Below, piece after piece: positions 33,546-43,104 of a stretch of DNA of 57,469 nt (its first letter is position 1; the number at the start of each line of letters is the position of its first letter). The notes below the pieces were generated by a model. It saw nothing but the letters and a program-made list of their open reading frames with translations. It searched no databases and was not told the DNA's origin. The position numbers were made by a program, and so were the translations under genes. The stretch is from Frankia nepalensis. GTDB lineage: Bacteria > Actinomycetota > Actinomycetes > Frankiales > Frankiaceae. The stretch spans positions 1 to 57,469 of the forward strand of contig NZ_JADWYU010000113.1 of assembly GCF_016786325.1 (NCBI RefSeq). The letters are read 5' to 3'.

Positions 33546-33570
33546 GCTGGCCGGTCCGCGCCGGCCCAGC
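33546..33570. terminator. Hairpin between convergent VOC and STAS genes
   Basis: GCTGGCCGG (33546-33554), loop TCCGCG, CCGGCC (33561-33566) and AGC (33568-33570) form a 9-bp stem with one bulged C. It lies between the two stop codons and could serve both directions. Confidence 0.5.
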
Positions 33571-33585
33571 CGCGGGCCGCGCTCG

Positions 33586-33891
33586 TCATGGCGCGTCGGG
33601 AGCCTCGACGGTGGCCAGCTCGGTCAGGCCACTGATCCGCAGGGCGGGCAGCAGAACCCGGTTGCAGATCAGGTGCAGGTGCTCGGCGTGCACGAACAGG
33701 GCGTTGATCGCGCCGCTGTCCAGGTAGTCCACCGCGGTGAGGTCGACCACGATCGGGCCGCTTCCGGTCACGGCCGCGGCGAGGGCGGCGCGGAACTCGG
33801 GCAGGTTGCTCATGTCGATCTCACCGCGGGCGGACAGGACCGGCCGGCCGTCGGGGTGATGGATGGTGCGCAAGGTCAGCGGGGTGCTCAC
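33586..33891 (-). CDS. STAS-domain anti-sigma factor antagonist
   Basis: A 101-aa single STAS domain: PVLSARGEIDMSNLPEFRAALA, PIVVDLTAVDYLDSGAINALFVHAE, with the phosphorylatable Ser in the LDSGA loop. It belongs to the SpoIIAA/RsbV class that frees a sigma factor by binding an RsbW-type kinase when unphosphorylated. GTG at 33891 overlaps the stop codon of the upstream kinase/phosphatase gene in a 4-base GTGA, so translation is coupled. The upstream protein carries both a PP2C phosphatase and an RsbW-like kinase domain, so all parts of a partner-switch module are in these two genes. Confidence 0.9.
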   Translation of the reverse strand: MSTPLTLRTIHHPDGRPVLSARGEIDMSNLPEFRAALAAAVTGSGPIVVDLTAVDYLDSGAINALFVHAEHLHLICNRVLLPALRISGLTELATVEAPDAP

Positions 33892-36800
33892 GTGGCGATC
33901 CTCGTGGACATCTCGACGATGGTCCCTGACTCGGTGGCGTCGATGGTGACGTGGTGCATCAGGCCCCGCATCAGCGCGATCCCGCGGCCGCGGTTCCCCC
34001 GGGCGGTGGCTTCGGGGTCGAGGGGCTTCCACCGGCCGCTGTCGATGACGGACACCCACAGCTGGTCAGCCAGCGCGGCGGCGCGCAGCCGGACCATGCC
34101 CGCCGGGTGTTCGCGGTGGCCGTGTTCGACCGCGTTGTTGCACGCTTCGCCGACGGCGATCAGCACGTCGTTGATCATCTGGGCGTTCAGGTCGCAGCGG
34201 CTCAGCCAGTCCCGCAAGGTGTGCCGGACCGGGGCCAGTTCGCTCGGCGCGGCCACGAACTCGATCTCCAGCGGCCTCGGCGGACGGTAGAGGAGCAGCG
34301 CCACGTCGTCCTCGTACCCGCCTTCGGGAGTGAGGACGGCCATGAGGTGGCTCGCCAGCTCCTCCACCGGCATGCCGCGGCCGTCGTGGACGGCGGCCGC
34401 GGCGCGGGCGATGCCGTCGTCCAGCGAGCGGCGGCGGCGTTCGATCAGCCCGTCGGTGTAGAGCAGCAGGGTCGCCCGCGCCGGGATGACCAGACGGTCC
34501 TGGTCCCGGTGCCGGTCGATGCGCACACCCAGGGGAATTCCACGGCCGCCGTCCAGGGTGGCGGCGGTGCCGTCGGCGCGCACGAGGATGGGCGGGGGAT
34601 GCCCGGCGCTGCTGTACACCAGCTCACCACTGGCCGGATCGAGGATCGCGCAGAACACCGTGGTGCATTCCGCTCCGGGCAGCAGCGCGGCGAACCGGTC
34701 CAGGCCCGCCAGAGCCCGCGCGGGGCTCGAGTGCTCCAGCAGCAGCGCGCGGCAGGCACTGCGCAGCTGGCCCATCACGGCGGCCGCGTTCAGCCCGTGG
34801 CCGACGCAGTCGCCGACCACGATGCCGATCCGGCCCTCGGCCAGGGGCACGGTGTCGTACCAGTCGCCGCCGACCTGCAACGGGCGGATGGCCGGCTGGT
34901 AGCGCACCGCGAACCCGCCGGGCAGGCTCGCCGGCCCCAGGATGGCGTGTTGCAGGGCCACCGCGGCCTCGCGCTGCTGGTCGATCTCGTGCACCCGGTG
35001 CACGCCCTGCCCCAGCCGGCCGGCCAGGACCGAGAGCAGGGCCTGGTCCTCCGCGCCGAACGGGCGCCGGTCGCCAAGGTCGATCCACACCACCAGCACC
35101 CCGCCGGGATAGCCCACGGTGACGCCGGCGCAGCCGGGCTGATCGACCTGGGGAGCCAGCGGCGGTGCCTCACGCAGCGCGGACAGCAGCGTCCGCAGCT
35201 CCGGCGCCAGATCGGACCACCGGCTGTGCTCGCTGGTACGGACCAGGTCCGGCTCCCGGTGGCTCCCGGCGGACGCGGGGGGAAAGACGGCGATGGTCAC
35301 ATGGTGGGCCGACCAGGTACGGCGCAGCTCGGTCGCCGCCGCGGCCAGCGCCTCGGGCACGGTGTCGGCCTGGGCCAGCTGCTCGGCCAGCGCGGCCAGG
35401 GCGGTGTCGCGTTGGACGGTGTAGTGCTCGCCGGTGATGTCGCGGACGGTGCCGACGATCACGTGCCGGCCGGCCACCGGGTCCTCGACGCGGTTGAAGG
35501 TGGCGCGCAGCCAGACCCGGTGCCCGTCGCGGTGGACCAGCGGCAGGTCACCCTCGCCGCTGGTGTCCTCGACCAGGCGGGAGAACTCCTGGCGGACCCG
35601 CTGGTAGGCATGCGGGTCGGTGTCCGGATCGGGCCACCAGGCCAGCGGCGGCCGGTAGGGCAGCCCGTCGGGTCCGTAGCCGAGGATCTCGGCGAACGTG
35701 GCGTTGATCTCGGCCACCGTGCCGTCGGCGTCGCAGACGAAGAACCCCTCCTGCAGCGAGTCCACCAGCGCGGTGCGCCACCGCGCGTGCTGGCTGCGCA
35801 GCCGGGCCAGCTCCACGTTCGCCCGCACCCGGGCCAGCAGTTCGGCCGCGGAGAACGGCTTGACCAGGTAGTCGTCGGCGCCCGCCTCCAGGCCCTGGAT
35901 GGAGGCCTCCTGGCCGGCGCGCGCGGACAGCAGCAGCACGGGAACGCTCGCGGTGCGCCTGTCCGCGCGCAGGGCGGCCACCAGACCGAGCCCGTCCAGC
36001 CGGGGCATCATGACATCGCTGACGACCAGATCAGGCAGCTCGCCGCGCACCGTCTCCAGCGCGGCCTGCCCGTCGGTGACCGCCCTGACCTCGTGCCCGG
36101 CGCCCCGCAGCAGGCGGGTCAGGTACTCGCGCATGTCGGCGTTGTCATCGGCGACCAGCACCCGGGCGGGCAGGCCACGGACGGCGTCGGTCAGGGCCGG
36201 TGAGCCGACCCGTGGGGGGAGCGCGGCGTCGCCCGGCGCGGCGGGCTGGAGGTCCGGGACCGCGGTGTCGGGCAGCCAGCGCATCGCCTCCTCCACGAAC
36301 GGTTCGACGCTGGCCGAGGCCGTCACCATCGCGGGGCCTTCCGTCACGGCGTCGGCCGGCAGGTGGGCGTACCCGAAGGGCAGGCGAATCGTGAAGGTCG
36401 TGCCCCGGTCCTGCGCGGAGTCCGCGGTGATGGTGCCGCCGTGCAGGCCGACGAGCTCCTTGACCAGCGCCAGCCCGATGCCGCTGCCCTCGCTGGAACG
36501 GGACCGGGCGTTCTCGACCCGGTGGAACCGCTCGAACAGCCGTGGCATCTCCGCCTCGGCGATTCCGATGCCGGTGTCCGCGACGGTGACCACCGCATGA
36601 TCGTCCTGGGTTCGCACGCGGACGGCGACAGCACCGTCGAAGGTGAACTTCACCGCGTTCGACAACAGGTTGAGGATCACCTTCTCCCACATGCCGCGGT
36701 CGACATGGACCGGCTCGGCCAGCGGGAGACAGTCCACCTCGAACCTGAGCCCGGCCTTCTCGATCGCCGACCGGAACACGCTGGCCAGCTCCCCGGTCAC

Positions 36801-38168
36801 CGCCGCCAGATCGACCGGCTCGTAGCTGGCCCGCATCCGGCCGGCCTCGATGCGGGAGAAGTCCAGAAGGGCGTTGACCAGCTTGCCCAGCCGCAGCCCG
36901 TTGCGGTGGATGACCTCCACCTCCGCCCGCACGACGGGCTCCGCGTCGGCCAGGCGTGTCCGCAGTTCCTGCACCGGGCCGGTGATCAGGGTGAGCGGGG
37001 TGCGGAACTCATGACTGATGTTGGAGAAGAAGGCGGTCTTGGCGCGGTCCAGCTCGGCCAGTTCCTCGGCCCGCCGCAGCTGGGCACGGTAGCTGCGGGC
37101 GCTGAGGATGCCGCCCGCGACATGGCCCGCGATCAGGTCCACGAATCCGCGGTAGCCCTCGTCCAGCGGGCGATACCGGTTCAGCGCCGCCACCACGAAC
37201 CCCACTGGCACGCTGCCCTGGTGCAGCAGCGGCACGACCAGCGCCTGGGCGGGGGGCGTCGGCCAGGCCCCGGTCGGCAGTGAACCCAGCGCCGGGTCGC
37301 CGAGGTCGACGAGCACCGACCTGCCCTGGGCGGCGGCCGCGGCCGGCCACAGCCCGGAATCGGACGGCACGTGCCCCGGGGCGGCCGGATGACCGCTCAC
37401 GATCCCGGTCGTCGCCGCCAGCCGCGCGCCACCGTCGTCGTCGAACAGATAGGTCAGGGTGAAAGGCAGGTCCCGCTGGTTGCGGCCCAGCTGGCTCGCG
37501 GCGAACTCCAGCATCTCCTGCTCGGTGCGGGCCACGCTGGGATCCGAGCCAAGATCGCGAAGCGTGGCCATGCGCCGCTCGCCGATCACGCGCTCGGTGT
37601 CCTCGCTGACCACACACAGCATTCCGACCACCGTGCCCCAGTCGTCGCGCAGCGGGCTGTAGGAGAACGTGTGGTAGGTCTCCTCCGGGTACCCGGAGCG
37701 TTCCAGGAACAGCAACAGCCCCTGATCCCAGGTCGCCCGGCCCGTGGCCAGCACGTGTTCGATCCGAGGGCCGATGTCGTCCCAGATCTCCTCCCACACC
37801 TGGTCGGCCGGGCGGCCCAGTGCCCACGGGTACTTCTGCCCCAGGGTGTCGCGGCGGTAGGCGGCGTTGCAGAAGAACGTCAGCCGCGGACCCCACGCCA
37901 TCCACATCGGGAACCGTGACGACAGCAGGATGCTCACCGCGGTCCGCAGGCTCTGCGGCCATCCGGACGGCTCGCCGATCGGAGTCGCCGACCAGTCCAC
38001 GACCGCCAGATCCTCGCCGACCTCCTGGTCGGCGGCGAACACCCCGGCCCCCGTGGCGTCGGCGATCCCCGCGGCCTCCATGGCCTCAGCGATCTCGGTG
38101 GTCTCAGCGATTTCGGTGGTCTCAGCGATCTCGGCCGCGCGCAGCCGGCCATCGGCTCCACTGGTCAC
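33888..38168 (-). CDS. Hybrid histidine kinase / response regulator / PP2C phosphatase / RsbW-like kinase
   Basis: A 1426-aa signalling protein. In order: low-complexity N-terminus with EIAETT repeats; PAS-like sensor ~50-205; GAF ~210-365; HisKA with SHEFRTPL (His386); HATPase ~480-600 (NLLSNAVKF, DTGIGI, GSGIGLALV); receiver ~665-785 (DDN, SDVMMP with Asp718, Lys in VKPFS); PAS ~795-925; GAF ~940-1060; SpoIIE-type PP2C ~1075-1275 (GGDWYD, GDCVGHGLNAA, DDVALL); RsbW-like HATPase ~1290-1420 (AVGEACNNAVEHG). No transmembrane helix, so cytosolic. GTG start at 38168 after GAGAGGA. It ends in a 4-base overlap with the STAS gene. It should convert several sensory inputs into control of an anti-anti-sigma switch. 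Confidence 0.9.
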   Translation of the reverse strand: MTSGADGRLRAAEIAETTEIAETTEIAEAMEAAGIADATGAGVFAADQEVGEDLAVVDWSATPIGEPSGWPQSLRTAVSILLSSRFPMWMAWGPRLTFFCNAAYRRDTLGQKYPWALGRPADQVWEEIWDDIGPRIEHVLATGRATWDQGLLLFLERSGYPEETYHTFSYSPLRDDWGTVVGMLCVVSEDTERVIGERRMATLRDLGSDPSVARTEQEMLEFAASQLGRNQRDLPFTLTYLFDDDGGARLAATTGIVSGHPAAPGHVPSDSGLWPAAAAAQGRSVLVDLGDPALGSLPTGAWPTPPAQALVVPLLHQGSVPVGFVVAALNRYRPLDEGYRGFVDLIAGHVAGGILSARSYRAQLRRAEELAELDRAKTAFFSNISHEFRTPLTLITGPVQELRTRLADAEPVVRAEVEVIHRNGLRLGKLVNALLDFSRIEAGRMRASYEPVDLAAVTGELASVFRSAIEKAGLRFEVDCLPLAEPVHVDRGMWEKVILNLLSNAVKFTFDGAVAVRVRTQDDHAVVTVADTGIGIAEAEMPRLFERFHRVENARSRSSEGSGIGLALVKELVGLHGGTITADSAQDRGTTFTIRLPFGYAHLPADAVTEGPAMVTASASVEPFVEEAMRWLPDTAVPDLQPAAPGDAALPPRVGSPALTDAVRGLPARVLVADDNADMREYLTRLLRGAGHEVRAVTDGQAALETVRGELPDLVVSDVMMPRLDGLGLVAALRADRRTASVPVLLLSARAGQEASIQGLEAGADDYLVKPFSAAELLARVRANVELARLRSQHARWRTALVDSLQEGFFVCDADGTVAEINATFAEILGYGPDGLPYRPPLAWWPDPDTDPHAYQRVRQEFSRLVEDTSGEGDLPLVHRDGHRVWLRATFNRVEDPVAGRHVIVGTVRDITGEHYTVQRDTALAALAEQLAQADTVPEALAAAATELRRTWSAHHVTIAVFPPASAGSHREPDLVRTSEHSRWSDLAPELRTLLSALREAPPLAPQVDQPGCAGVTVGYPGGVLVVWIDLGDRRPFGAEDQALLSVLAGRLGQGVHRVHEIDQQREAAVALQHAILGPASLPGGFAVRYQPAIRPLQVGGDWYDTVPLAEGRIGIVVGDCVGHGLNAAAVMGQLRSACRALLLEHSSPARALAGLDRFAALLPGAECTTVFCAILDPASGELVYSSAGHPPPILVRADGTAATLDGGRGIPLGVRIDRHRDQDRLVIPARATLLLYTDGLIERRRRSLDDGIARAAAAVHDGRGMPVEELASHLMAVLTPEGGYEDDVALLLYRPPRPLEIEFVAAPSELAPVRHTLRDWLSRCDLNAQMINDVLIAVGEACNNAVEHGHREHPAGMVRLRAAALADQLWVSVIDSGRWKPLDPEATARGNRGRGIALMRGLMHHVTIDATESGTIVEMSTRIAT

Positions 38169-38461
38169 GCGGCCGTCCTCTCGCCCCCGCGGCGGTAGGC
38201 ATCACCCGACGACACGGCGGAACCTGACGACACGGCGGAAACGATGTCCTCGGGCCGCACAACACCGACCCGCCCACGAACCGGCTCGGTCGGCCAGGTC
38301 GGCCGCACCACCACGCACCACATCCGCGCCGCGCAACCTACCAGACAAGTGTCTACTACCCGGAATTTCCCGATCAATTCCGGCAGCCGCGAACCGGCGG
38401 GACCGGGCCCGGCGGGCTGGCCGAGGGAGCCGCCGCTCTCGACGCGAGTCCCGGCGCCCGC

Positions 38462-39580
38462 CTACTGACTCGGGCGGGCGCCGGGCCGAGCGGAGGCCGC
38501 GATGGCGCGGCTGGCGAGGTTCCTGCTGGCGAGGTTCCTGCTGGCGACGAGGGGCACGTCGGTCGCGCCAAGCAGTCCGGGTCCGGCCGCGCAGACGGCG
38601 GGGATCGCGTTGACGGCGCGCATCGCGGTCGCGGTCAGGCCGCCTTCGGACTCCGGCGGGTCGAAGACGAGCTCGCACCGCATGGTCGGGCTGCCGACGA
38701 TCTCTACCCGGTAGGTGAGCGTGTCGCCGGCGGTGCCGTGCGGCCAGGCCGGCGCGACGTCGCCGGCCATGCGGTTGACGTGCTCGAGGATGACGAGCGG
38801 CTGGCCGTCGAGCACGCCGCGCACCTCGAACCGGACGCCGGCCGTGCTGCCGGCGGGAAGGCGACCCATCGCGGTGTCCAGGTCCCGGTCGAGTGTGGCG
38901 CGCTCGTAGTCGGTCTCGATCGCGTCGAGCGGCGTCTGGAGCAGGTCGGCGATCGCGTCGACCACGCCTCGCCAGGCGCCGGTGAGGATCGCCGGGTCGG
39001 CCAGGAAGCAGCCGAAGTCCGGCGCCTCGCCGAAGCCGAACGCGTACCGCAGGGTGTCGGCGGCGGGGTAGCCGGAGTAGTCCGCGATCTCCTGGATCCT
39101 GATGGACCTGATCTCGTCGCAGGACGACAGCAGGGCCATCGGGAGGAGGTCGCTGGCGAATCCGGGCTCGATGCCGGTCGCGAAGAACGACGCGCCGCCG
39201 GCCACCGCGGCGGCCTCCAGCGGGTCCCGCAGGGCGGCCTCGGCGGTCGGCGGATGGGTCAGCCCGGCGAAGGACGTGGTCACCACGTTCGTCCCGGCGG
39301 ACAGGAAGGGCGCCACGTCGGCGACGCCGGCGCCGTCGTGGGCCGCGGGGCCGAAGTAGGCGAGGCAGTCCGCGCCCCCAGCGGCGAGCGCGGCGGCGTC
39401 ATCGGTCGCGGCCACGCCCGTGTTCGCCGCAACGCCGCACAGCGCGGCGGCGTCCTGGCCGACCTTGTCGGGCGAGTGGACGTAGAGACCCACTAACTCG
39501 AGGTCGGGGTGGTTGATGATGCCTCGAAGACCGAGGCGGCCGGTCGGACCGGTACCCCAGTGCACGACCTTGATCGCCAC
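38462..39580 (-). CDS. Dihydrodipicolinate-reductase-like NAD(P)-binding oxidoreductase
   Basis: A 372-aa protein with an N-terminal Rossmann fold (KVVHWGTGPTGRLGLRGI, LVGLYVHSPDKVGQDAA, ADCLAYFG) and a catalytic domain of the DapB-N/diaminopentanoate-dehydrogenase-like group that is abundant in mycobacteria and related actinomycetes. The true dihydrodipicolinate-reductase substrate motif is missing, so lysine synthesis is unlikely. The C-terminus ends in a duplicated ASRNL, the product of a small tandem duplication in the DNA at 38510-38545. GTG start at 39580. An AT-rich island with TTAGATAC lies 29-36 bp upstream. It heads the catabolic block on this strand, and the substrate is unknown. 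Confidence 0.75.
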   Translation of the reverse strand: MAIKVVHWGTGPTGRLGLRGIINHPDLELVGLYVHSPDKVGQDAAALCGVAANTGVAATDDAAALAAGGADCLAYFGPAAHDGAGVADVAPFLSAGTNVVTTSFAGLTHPPTAEAALRDPLEAAAVAGGASFFATGIEPGFASDLLPMALLSSCDEIRSIRIQEIADYSGYPAADTLRYAFGFGEAPDFGCFLADPAILTGAWRGVVDAIADLLQTPLDAIETDYERATLDRDLDTAMGRLPAGSTAGVRFEVRGVLDGQPLVILEHVNRMAGDVAPAWPHGTAGDTLTYRVEIVGSPTMRCELVFDPPESEGGLTATAMRAVNAIPAVCAAGPGLLGATDVPLVASRNLASRNLASRAIAASARPGARPSQ

Positions 39581-39600
39581 TTATCGCAACCCTTCGCTGG

Positions 39601-39625
39601 CTGGAATATTAGATACATTATTTCT
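39601..39625 (-). promoter_or_regulatory. AT-rich island 1 (TAGATA-type) upstream of NAD(P)-binding reductase
   Basis: In an otherwise very GC-rich gap, 39605-39623 is almost pure A/T with TTAGATAC at 39609-39616. AATA...TATT ends make it partly palindromic. Candidate -10 region or repressor site. Confidence 0.45.
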
Positions 39626-39822
39626 CTGGCCGGGCGCCGGGCAACGCTGGGCCAGCGGGCCCCGAGCGGGAAGCGGCCACGCCGGGCGATCTCGACGAGA
39701 TGACGCGGATCGTCGCCCAGGCGGTGGCCGGCGACCGGCGCCCCCGAACAGCGGCCACGCGAGAGGACCGTCGCGCGACGGTTCGGACCGTGCTCACGGC
39801 GCCGCCGTGCTTGCCGCTGTGC

Positions 39823-42111
39823 TTACGGCGCCGCAGTGACCTGACCGTCGACGGTTCGCGCGGGATGTACCTGGCAGGGCACCCCGTTCAGGACGATGGT
39901 GCCGCTGGGGATGTCGAGGACGTCGCCCGGGTTGAGCAGGTTGGAGTTGATGCCGGGGCGGGTGGCGGCGACGGTCAGCCGGGTGCCGGCCTGGCCGTGG
40001 CCCCAGCCGTGCGGCAGGCTGACGACGCCGGGCATCATCTCGTCGCTGACCTCGACGGGCACGCTCAGCCGCCCCTGGGCCGTCGACACCTCCGCCGGCT
40101 GGCCGTCGGCCAGCCCGGCCCGCGCGGCGTCGAGCGGGTGGATGAGCAGGGTGCAGCGGTTCGTGCCCCTGTTCAGCGCCGGCACGTTGTGCAGCCACGA
40201 GTTGTTCGAGCGCAGGTGGCGCCGGCTGGTCAGCACGAGCTCGGGCTCGGCGCGCTCGAGGCGCGCGGTCAGGCGCCCGACGTCGCGAACGAGCAGGTCG
40301 TGTACCAGCTCGACCGTGCCGGAGGGCGTCTGGAGCACCTCGGCGAGCCGGCCCGCGCGCAGCGGCCCGAAGGCGATCCCGTCGGGGTGGCGCCGCGCCT
40401 TCTCCAGCGTCCAGCCGTCCGGCCGCTCGCCGCAGCGGTCGCCGAACGGCCCGGCGCGCACGCCCAGGTCGACCAGCCTCGCCGGCCCGCGGCCGTGCAG
40501 CATCGGCAGGATCTCGGCCGGGTCGCGGCCGGCCAGCGGCTGCCCCGGCCGGGTGGCGACCGTGATGATGCCGGTGGTGTACAGGTCGTCCAGCGCGGCG
40601 AGGTCGACGTCGGGCGCCGGCATGCCGAGCACCGTGCCGGCGAGGCGCAGCAGGATCTCCCACTCGGCCGGGCGGCCGGCGGGGGCCGGGAGGACCGGGC
40701 CGTTCCACTTGAAGGCGGACTCGACCGCGTACATCCAGTACAGGTCGTCGGCGTGGCCGCGCTCCAGCGGCGAGAGCCCGGGCAGGATCACGTGGGCGTG
40801 CCGCGTCGTCTCGTTGAGCCAGTTGTCCACCGCGATGAACGCGTCCAGCCTCGGCAGCGCCGCGTCGAGGCGGGCCGAGCCCGGGGCGGAGATGACGGGG
40901 TTGCCGGCGACGCTGATCAGTGCCCGCAGGCGCCCCGCGCCGGGGGTGTCGATCTCCTCGGCGAGACAGCTGACGGGGAACTGGCCGAACACCTCGGGCG
41001 CTTTTCGGACGCGGCTGGTGTAGCGGTGGAACTCCCATCGCTCGCCTGTCTGGTCCGGTGCGCGGGTGGACCCGGGCATCCACGCCGCCGCCCGGGGGAA
41101 GCAGACGCCGCCGGGGGCGTCCAGCGACCCGAGCGCGACGTTCAGCACGAAGATCAGCCAGGTGGCGAGCGTGCCGAACTCCTGCGTGCAGGTGCCGATC
41201 CGGCCGTAGAGCGCGGGCGCTCGCGCGGCGGCGAGGTCCCGTGCCAGGCCGCGGATCTGCTCGGCGGGGATGCCGCAGGCGGCGGCGACCCGCTCCGGGG
41301 TGAAGGGGGCGGCGAGCGCGAGCACCTCGTCGAGACCGCTGACCAGGCCGTCGAGGTGCGCCGGCCGGCGCACCAGGCCCTCGTCCGCCAGCGTCCGCAG
41401 CACGGCGAACAGCAGCAGCGCGTCGGTGCCCGGGCGGATCGGCAGCCATTCGCCGGCAGCCTCGGCGGTCCTGGTGCGCCGCGGGTCGACGACGAGGACC
41501 CGGCCACCGCGGGCGCGGATCGCCTTCAGCCGGCCGAGCATGTCGGGCGCGGACAGCATCGAGCCCTGCGAGGCCGACGGGTTCGCGCCCAGGATGACGA
41601 GGTGGTCGGTCCTGGCCAGGTCCGGCACCGGCCCGGCCCACATGCCGCCGAACAGCAGGGCGCTGACCAGGTTGAGGGGCCACTGGTCGACGGTGCCCGG
41701 CGTGTAGATCGCCTTCATGCCCGCCGCGCTCGCCATGCCGACCAGCGCGCCGATGTACTTGACGAGGTCGAGGTTGTGCGCGACGGGGTTGCCGACGTAG
41801 ACGGTCAGCGCGCCCGCGCCGTCCTCCTGTAATACCGGGCGCAGCACCCGCTCGACCTCGGCCCACGCCTCGTCCCAGCCGACGGGCCGGTGGATGCCGT
41901 CGGCCCCCCTGACCATCGGCTGACGCAGCCGGTCCGGGTCGGAGTGCAGGTGTCCCAGCGCGGTGCCCTTGGGACAGATGTAGCCGCGTGACCAGACGTC
42001 GTCCGCGTTGCCCCTGATGGATCTGACCTGGTCATCGACGGTCGTGATCCGTAACCCGCACATCGCCTCGCACAGCGGGCAGGTGGCACGGTGCTCCACC
42101 TCGGCAGCCAT
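39823..42111 (-). CDS. Molybdopterin-dependent oxidoreductase (formate-dehydrogenase/nitrate-reductase-like)
   Basis: A 762-aa enzyme of the DMSO-reductase superfamily. An N-terminal [4Fe-4S] site is formed by Cys11, Cys14, Cys18 and Cys46 (CPLCEAMC ... YICPKG). MGD-binding segments follow (ILGANPSASQGSM, VLVVDPRRTRTAEAA), and the C-terminal molydop-binding domain starts near residue 630 (SRRHLRSNNSWLHN, LLIHPLDAARAGL, DEMMPGVVSLPHGWGHG). No twin-arginine signal, so cytoplasmic. Relatives in actinomycetes act on unknown organic substrates or formate, and no partner subunit is next to it. ATG 42111 follows GAAGAGGAG at 6-nt spacing. It lies between the reductase and an enoyl-CoA hydratase. Confidence 0.88.
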   Translation of the reverse strand: MAAEVEHRATCPLCEAMCGLRITTVDDQVRSIRGNADDVWSRGYICPKGTALGHLHSDPDRLRQPMVRGADGIHRPVGWDEAWAEVERVLRPVLQEDGAGALTVYVGNPVAHNLDLVKYIGALVGMASAAGMKAIYTPGTVDQWPLNLVSALLFGGMWAGPVPDLARTDHLVILGANPSASQGSMLSAPDMLGRLKAIRARGGRVLVVDPRRTRTAEAAGEWLPIRPGTDALLLFAVLRTLADEGLVRRPAHLDGLVSGLDEVLALAAPFTPERVAAACGIPAEQIRGLARDLAAARAPALYGRIGTCTQEFGTLATWLIFVLNVALGSLDAPGGVCFPRAAAWMPGSTRAPDQTGERWEFHRYTSRVRKAPEVFGQFPVSCLAEEIDTPGAGRLRALISVAGNPVISAPGSARLDAALPRLDAFIAVDNWLNETTRHAHVILPGLSPLERGHADDLYWMYAVESAFKWNGPVLPAPAGRPAEWEILLRLAGTVLGMPAPDVDLAALDDLYTTGIITVATRPGQPLAGRDPAEILPMLHGRGPARLVDLGVRAGPFGDRCGERPDGWTLEKARRHPDGIAFGPLRAGRLAEVLQTPSGTVELVHDLLVRDVGRLTARLERAEPELVLTSRRHLRSNNSWLHNVPALNRGTNRCTLLIHPLDAARAGLADGQPAEVSTAQGRLSVPVEVSDEMMPGVVSLPHGWGHGQAGTRLTVAATRPGINSNLLNPGDVLDIPSGTIVLNGVPCQVHPARTVDGQVTAAP

Positions 42112-42159
42112 GTCGCTCCTCTTCCGGTCGCGGCGTCGACCAGCGCGGCCGCCGGCTAA

Positions 42160-42182
42160 TGGATAATGGATACTCTATCGAT
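42160..42182 (-). promoter_or_regulatory. AT-rich island 2 upstream of the molybdoenzyme gene
   Basis: A TGGATAATGGATACTCTATC stretch (42160-42179) contains the direct repeat TGGATA and the inverted repeat GATA-CTC-TATC. It lies ~50-70 bp before the start codon. Confidence 0.4.
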
Positions 42183-42215
42183 CAAGCTCCCGCGGGACGT
42201 CTCCGTCGTGGGTGT

Positions 42216-43061
42216 TCAGAGGCGGCCGGGGGTCCGCAGGTCCTCGGGGACCCAGCCGGGGTTGCGGCGCTGGGAGAACGCGAGCCAGCCCTCGCGGGCC
42301 TCGGCGCCGTAGACGCTCTTGTCCATGGTCATGCGGTCGTAGGTGCCGTAGTGCGCGGCGATGACGCGCTTGACGTCGGCGCGAGCCTCCGGCGCCCCGC
42401 GACAGCACGCGCGCAACGCCTCGAGCGCGACGTCCCGTACCTCCTCATGCGGGACGACGCGGGCGACCAGGCCCCAGTCGAGTGCTTCCGCGGCGGTGAC
42501 CACCCGGCCGGTGTAGAGCATGTCCTTGGCCCGCGCGGGGCCGATCTGGGCGGGCAGATACTGCGCGTAGCCGGTGTCGGCGATGCCGCGGTAGACCTCC
42601 GGCGCGCGGAACGTGGCCCGGTCGCTGGCGACCGTCACGTCGGACATCATCGCGATGAGCAGGCCGCCGCCCTGGGCGATGCCGTTGACGGCGGTCACGA
42701 CCGGCTTGCGGGAGTGCCGGATCGCGTCGAACGGCGTGTTGTCCATGCCGAACAGCATCGGGCCGCCCCAGTCGTCCGGGGCGCCGTGGCCCAGGTCGCC
42801 GCCCGGGATGAACACGTCGCCAGTGCCCGTGATCAGCAGACCCGCCAGCTGGGGATCCTGGTTGACGCGGTCGACGGCGTAGCGGACGCCGAAGTACATC
42901 GCGGCTGTCATCGCGTTGCGCGCGTTCGGCCGGTCGACGGTGCAGACCGCGACGCTGCCCAGCCGTTCGAACCGCAGGAACGGCGTGCCCAGCCAGTCGC
43001 CGTCCGGCGGGCGCGCCGTGCCCGCTCGCTCGGGCCTCGCATCGTCGGTGTTGCCGCCCAT
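42216..43061 (-). CDS. Enoyl-CoA hydratase/isomerase family protein
   Basis: A 281-aa crotonase-fold protein. VAVCTVDRPNARNAMTAAM is the N-terminal CoA-binding segment, GDVFIPGGDLGHG replaces the usual acidic SAGxDL loop, and KPVVTAVNGIAQGGGLLIAMMSDVTVA gives the second oxyanion-hole Gly. The Glu pair of classical hydratases is not obvious (FRAPEVYRGIADTGYAQYLP), so it may be an isomerase, hydrolase or hydratase of unusual substrates. ATG 43061 is likely. A palindromic AT-rich island (ATATTG-AAAA-CAATAT) lies 26-41 bp upstream. It probably acts with the molybdoenzyme and reductase genes on the same strand. Confidence 0.87.
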   Translation of the reverse strand: MGGNTDDARPERAGTARPPDGDWLGTPFLRFERLGSVAVCTVDRPNARNAMTAAMYFGVRYAVDRVNQDPQLAGLLITGTGDVFIPGGDLGHGAPDDWGGPMLFGMDNTPFDAIRHSRKPVVTAVNGIAQGGGLLIAMMSDVTVASDRATFRAPEVYRGIADTGYAQYLPAQIGPARAKDMLYTGRVVTAAEALDWGLVARVVPHEEVRDVALEALRACCRGAPEARADVKRVIAAHYGTYDRMTMDKSVYGAEAREGWLAFSQRRNPGWVPEDLRTPGRL

Positions 43062-43080
43062 CCGGCCGCCTCCCGCGCAA

Positions 43081-43104
43081 GATTAGATATTGAAAACAAT
43101 ATTC
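43081..43104 (-). promoter_or_regulatory. AT-rich island 3 with inverted repeat upstream of enoyl-CoA hydratase
   Basis: ATTAGATAT (43082-43090) overlaps ATATTG (43087-43092), AAAA, CAATAT (43097-43102), a perfect 6-bp inverted repeat. A CACCCG/CGGGTG hairpin (43104-43121) follows. Confidence 0.5.

Noticed and set aside
38165-38377. 70-codon frame overlapping the hybrid kinase start in an ATGA-like junction
   Set aside because: No ribosome site, no recognisable domain, and its codon use does not look coding. The overlap is probably chance.
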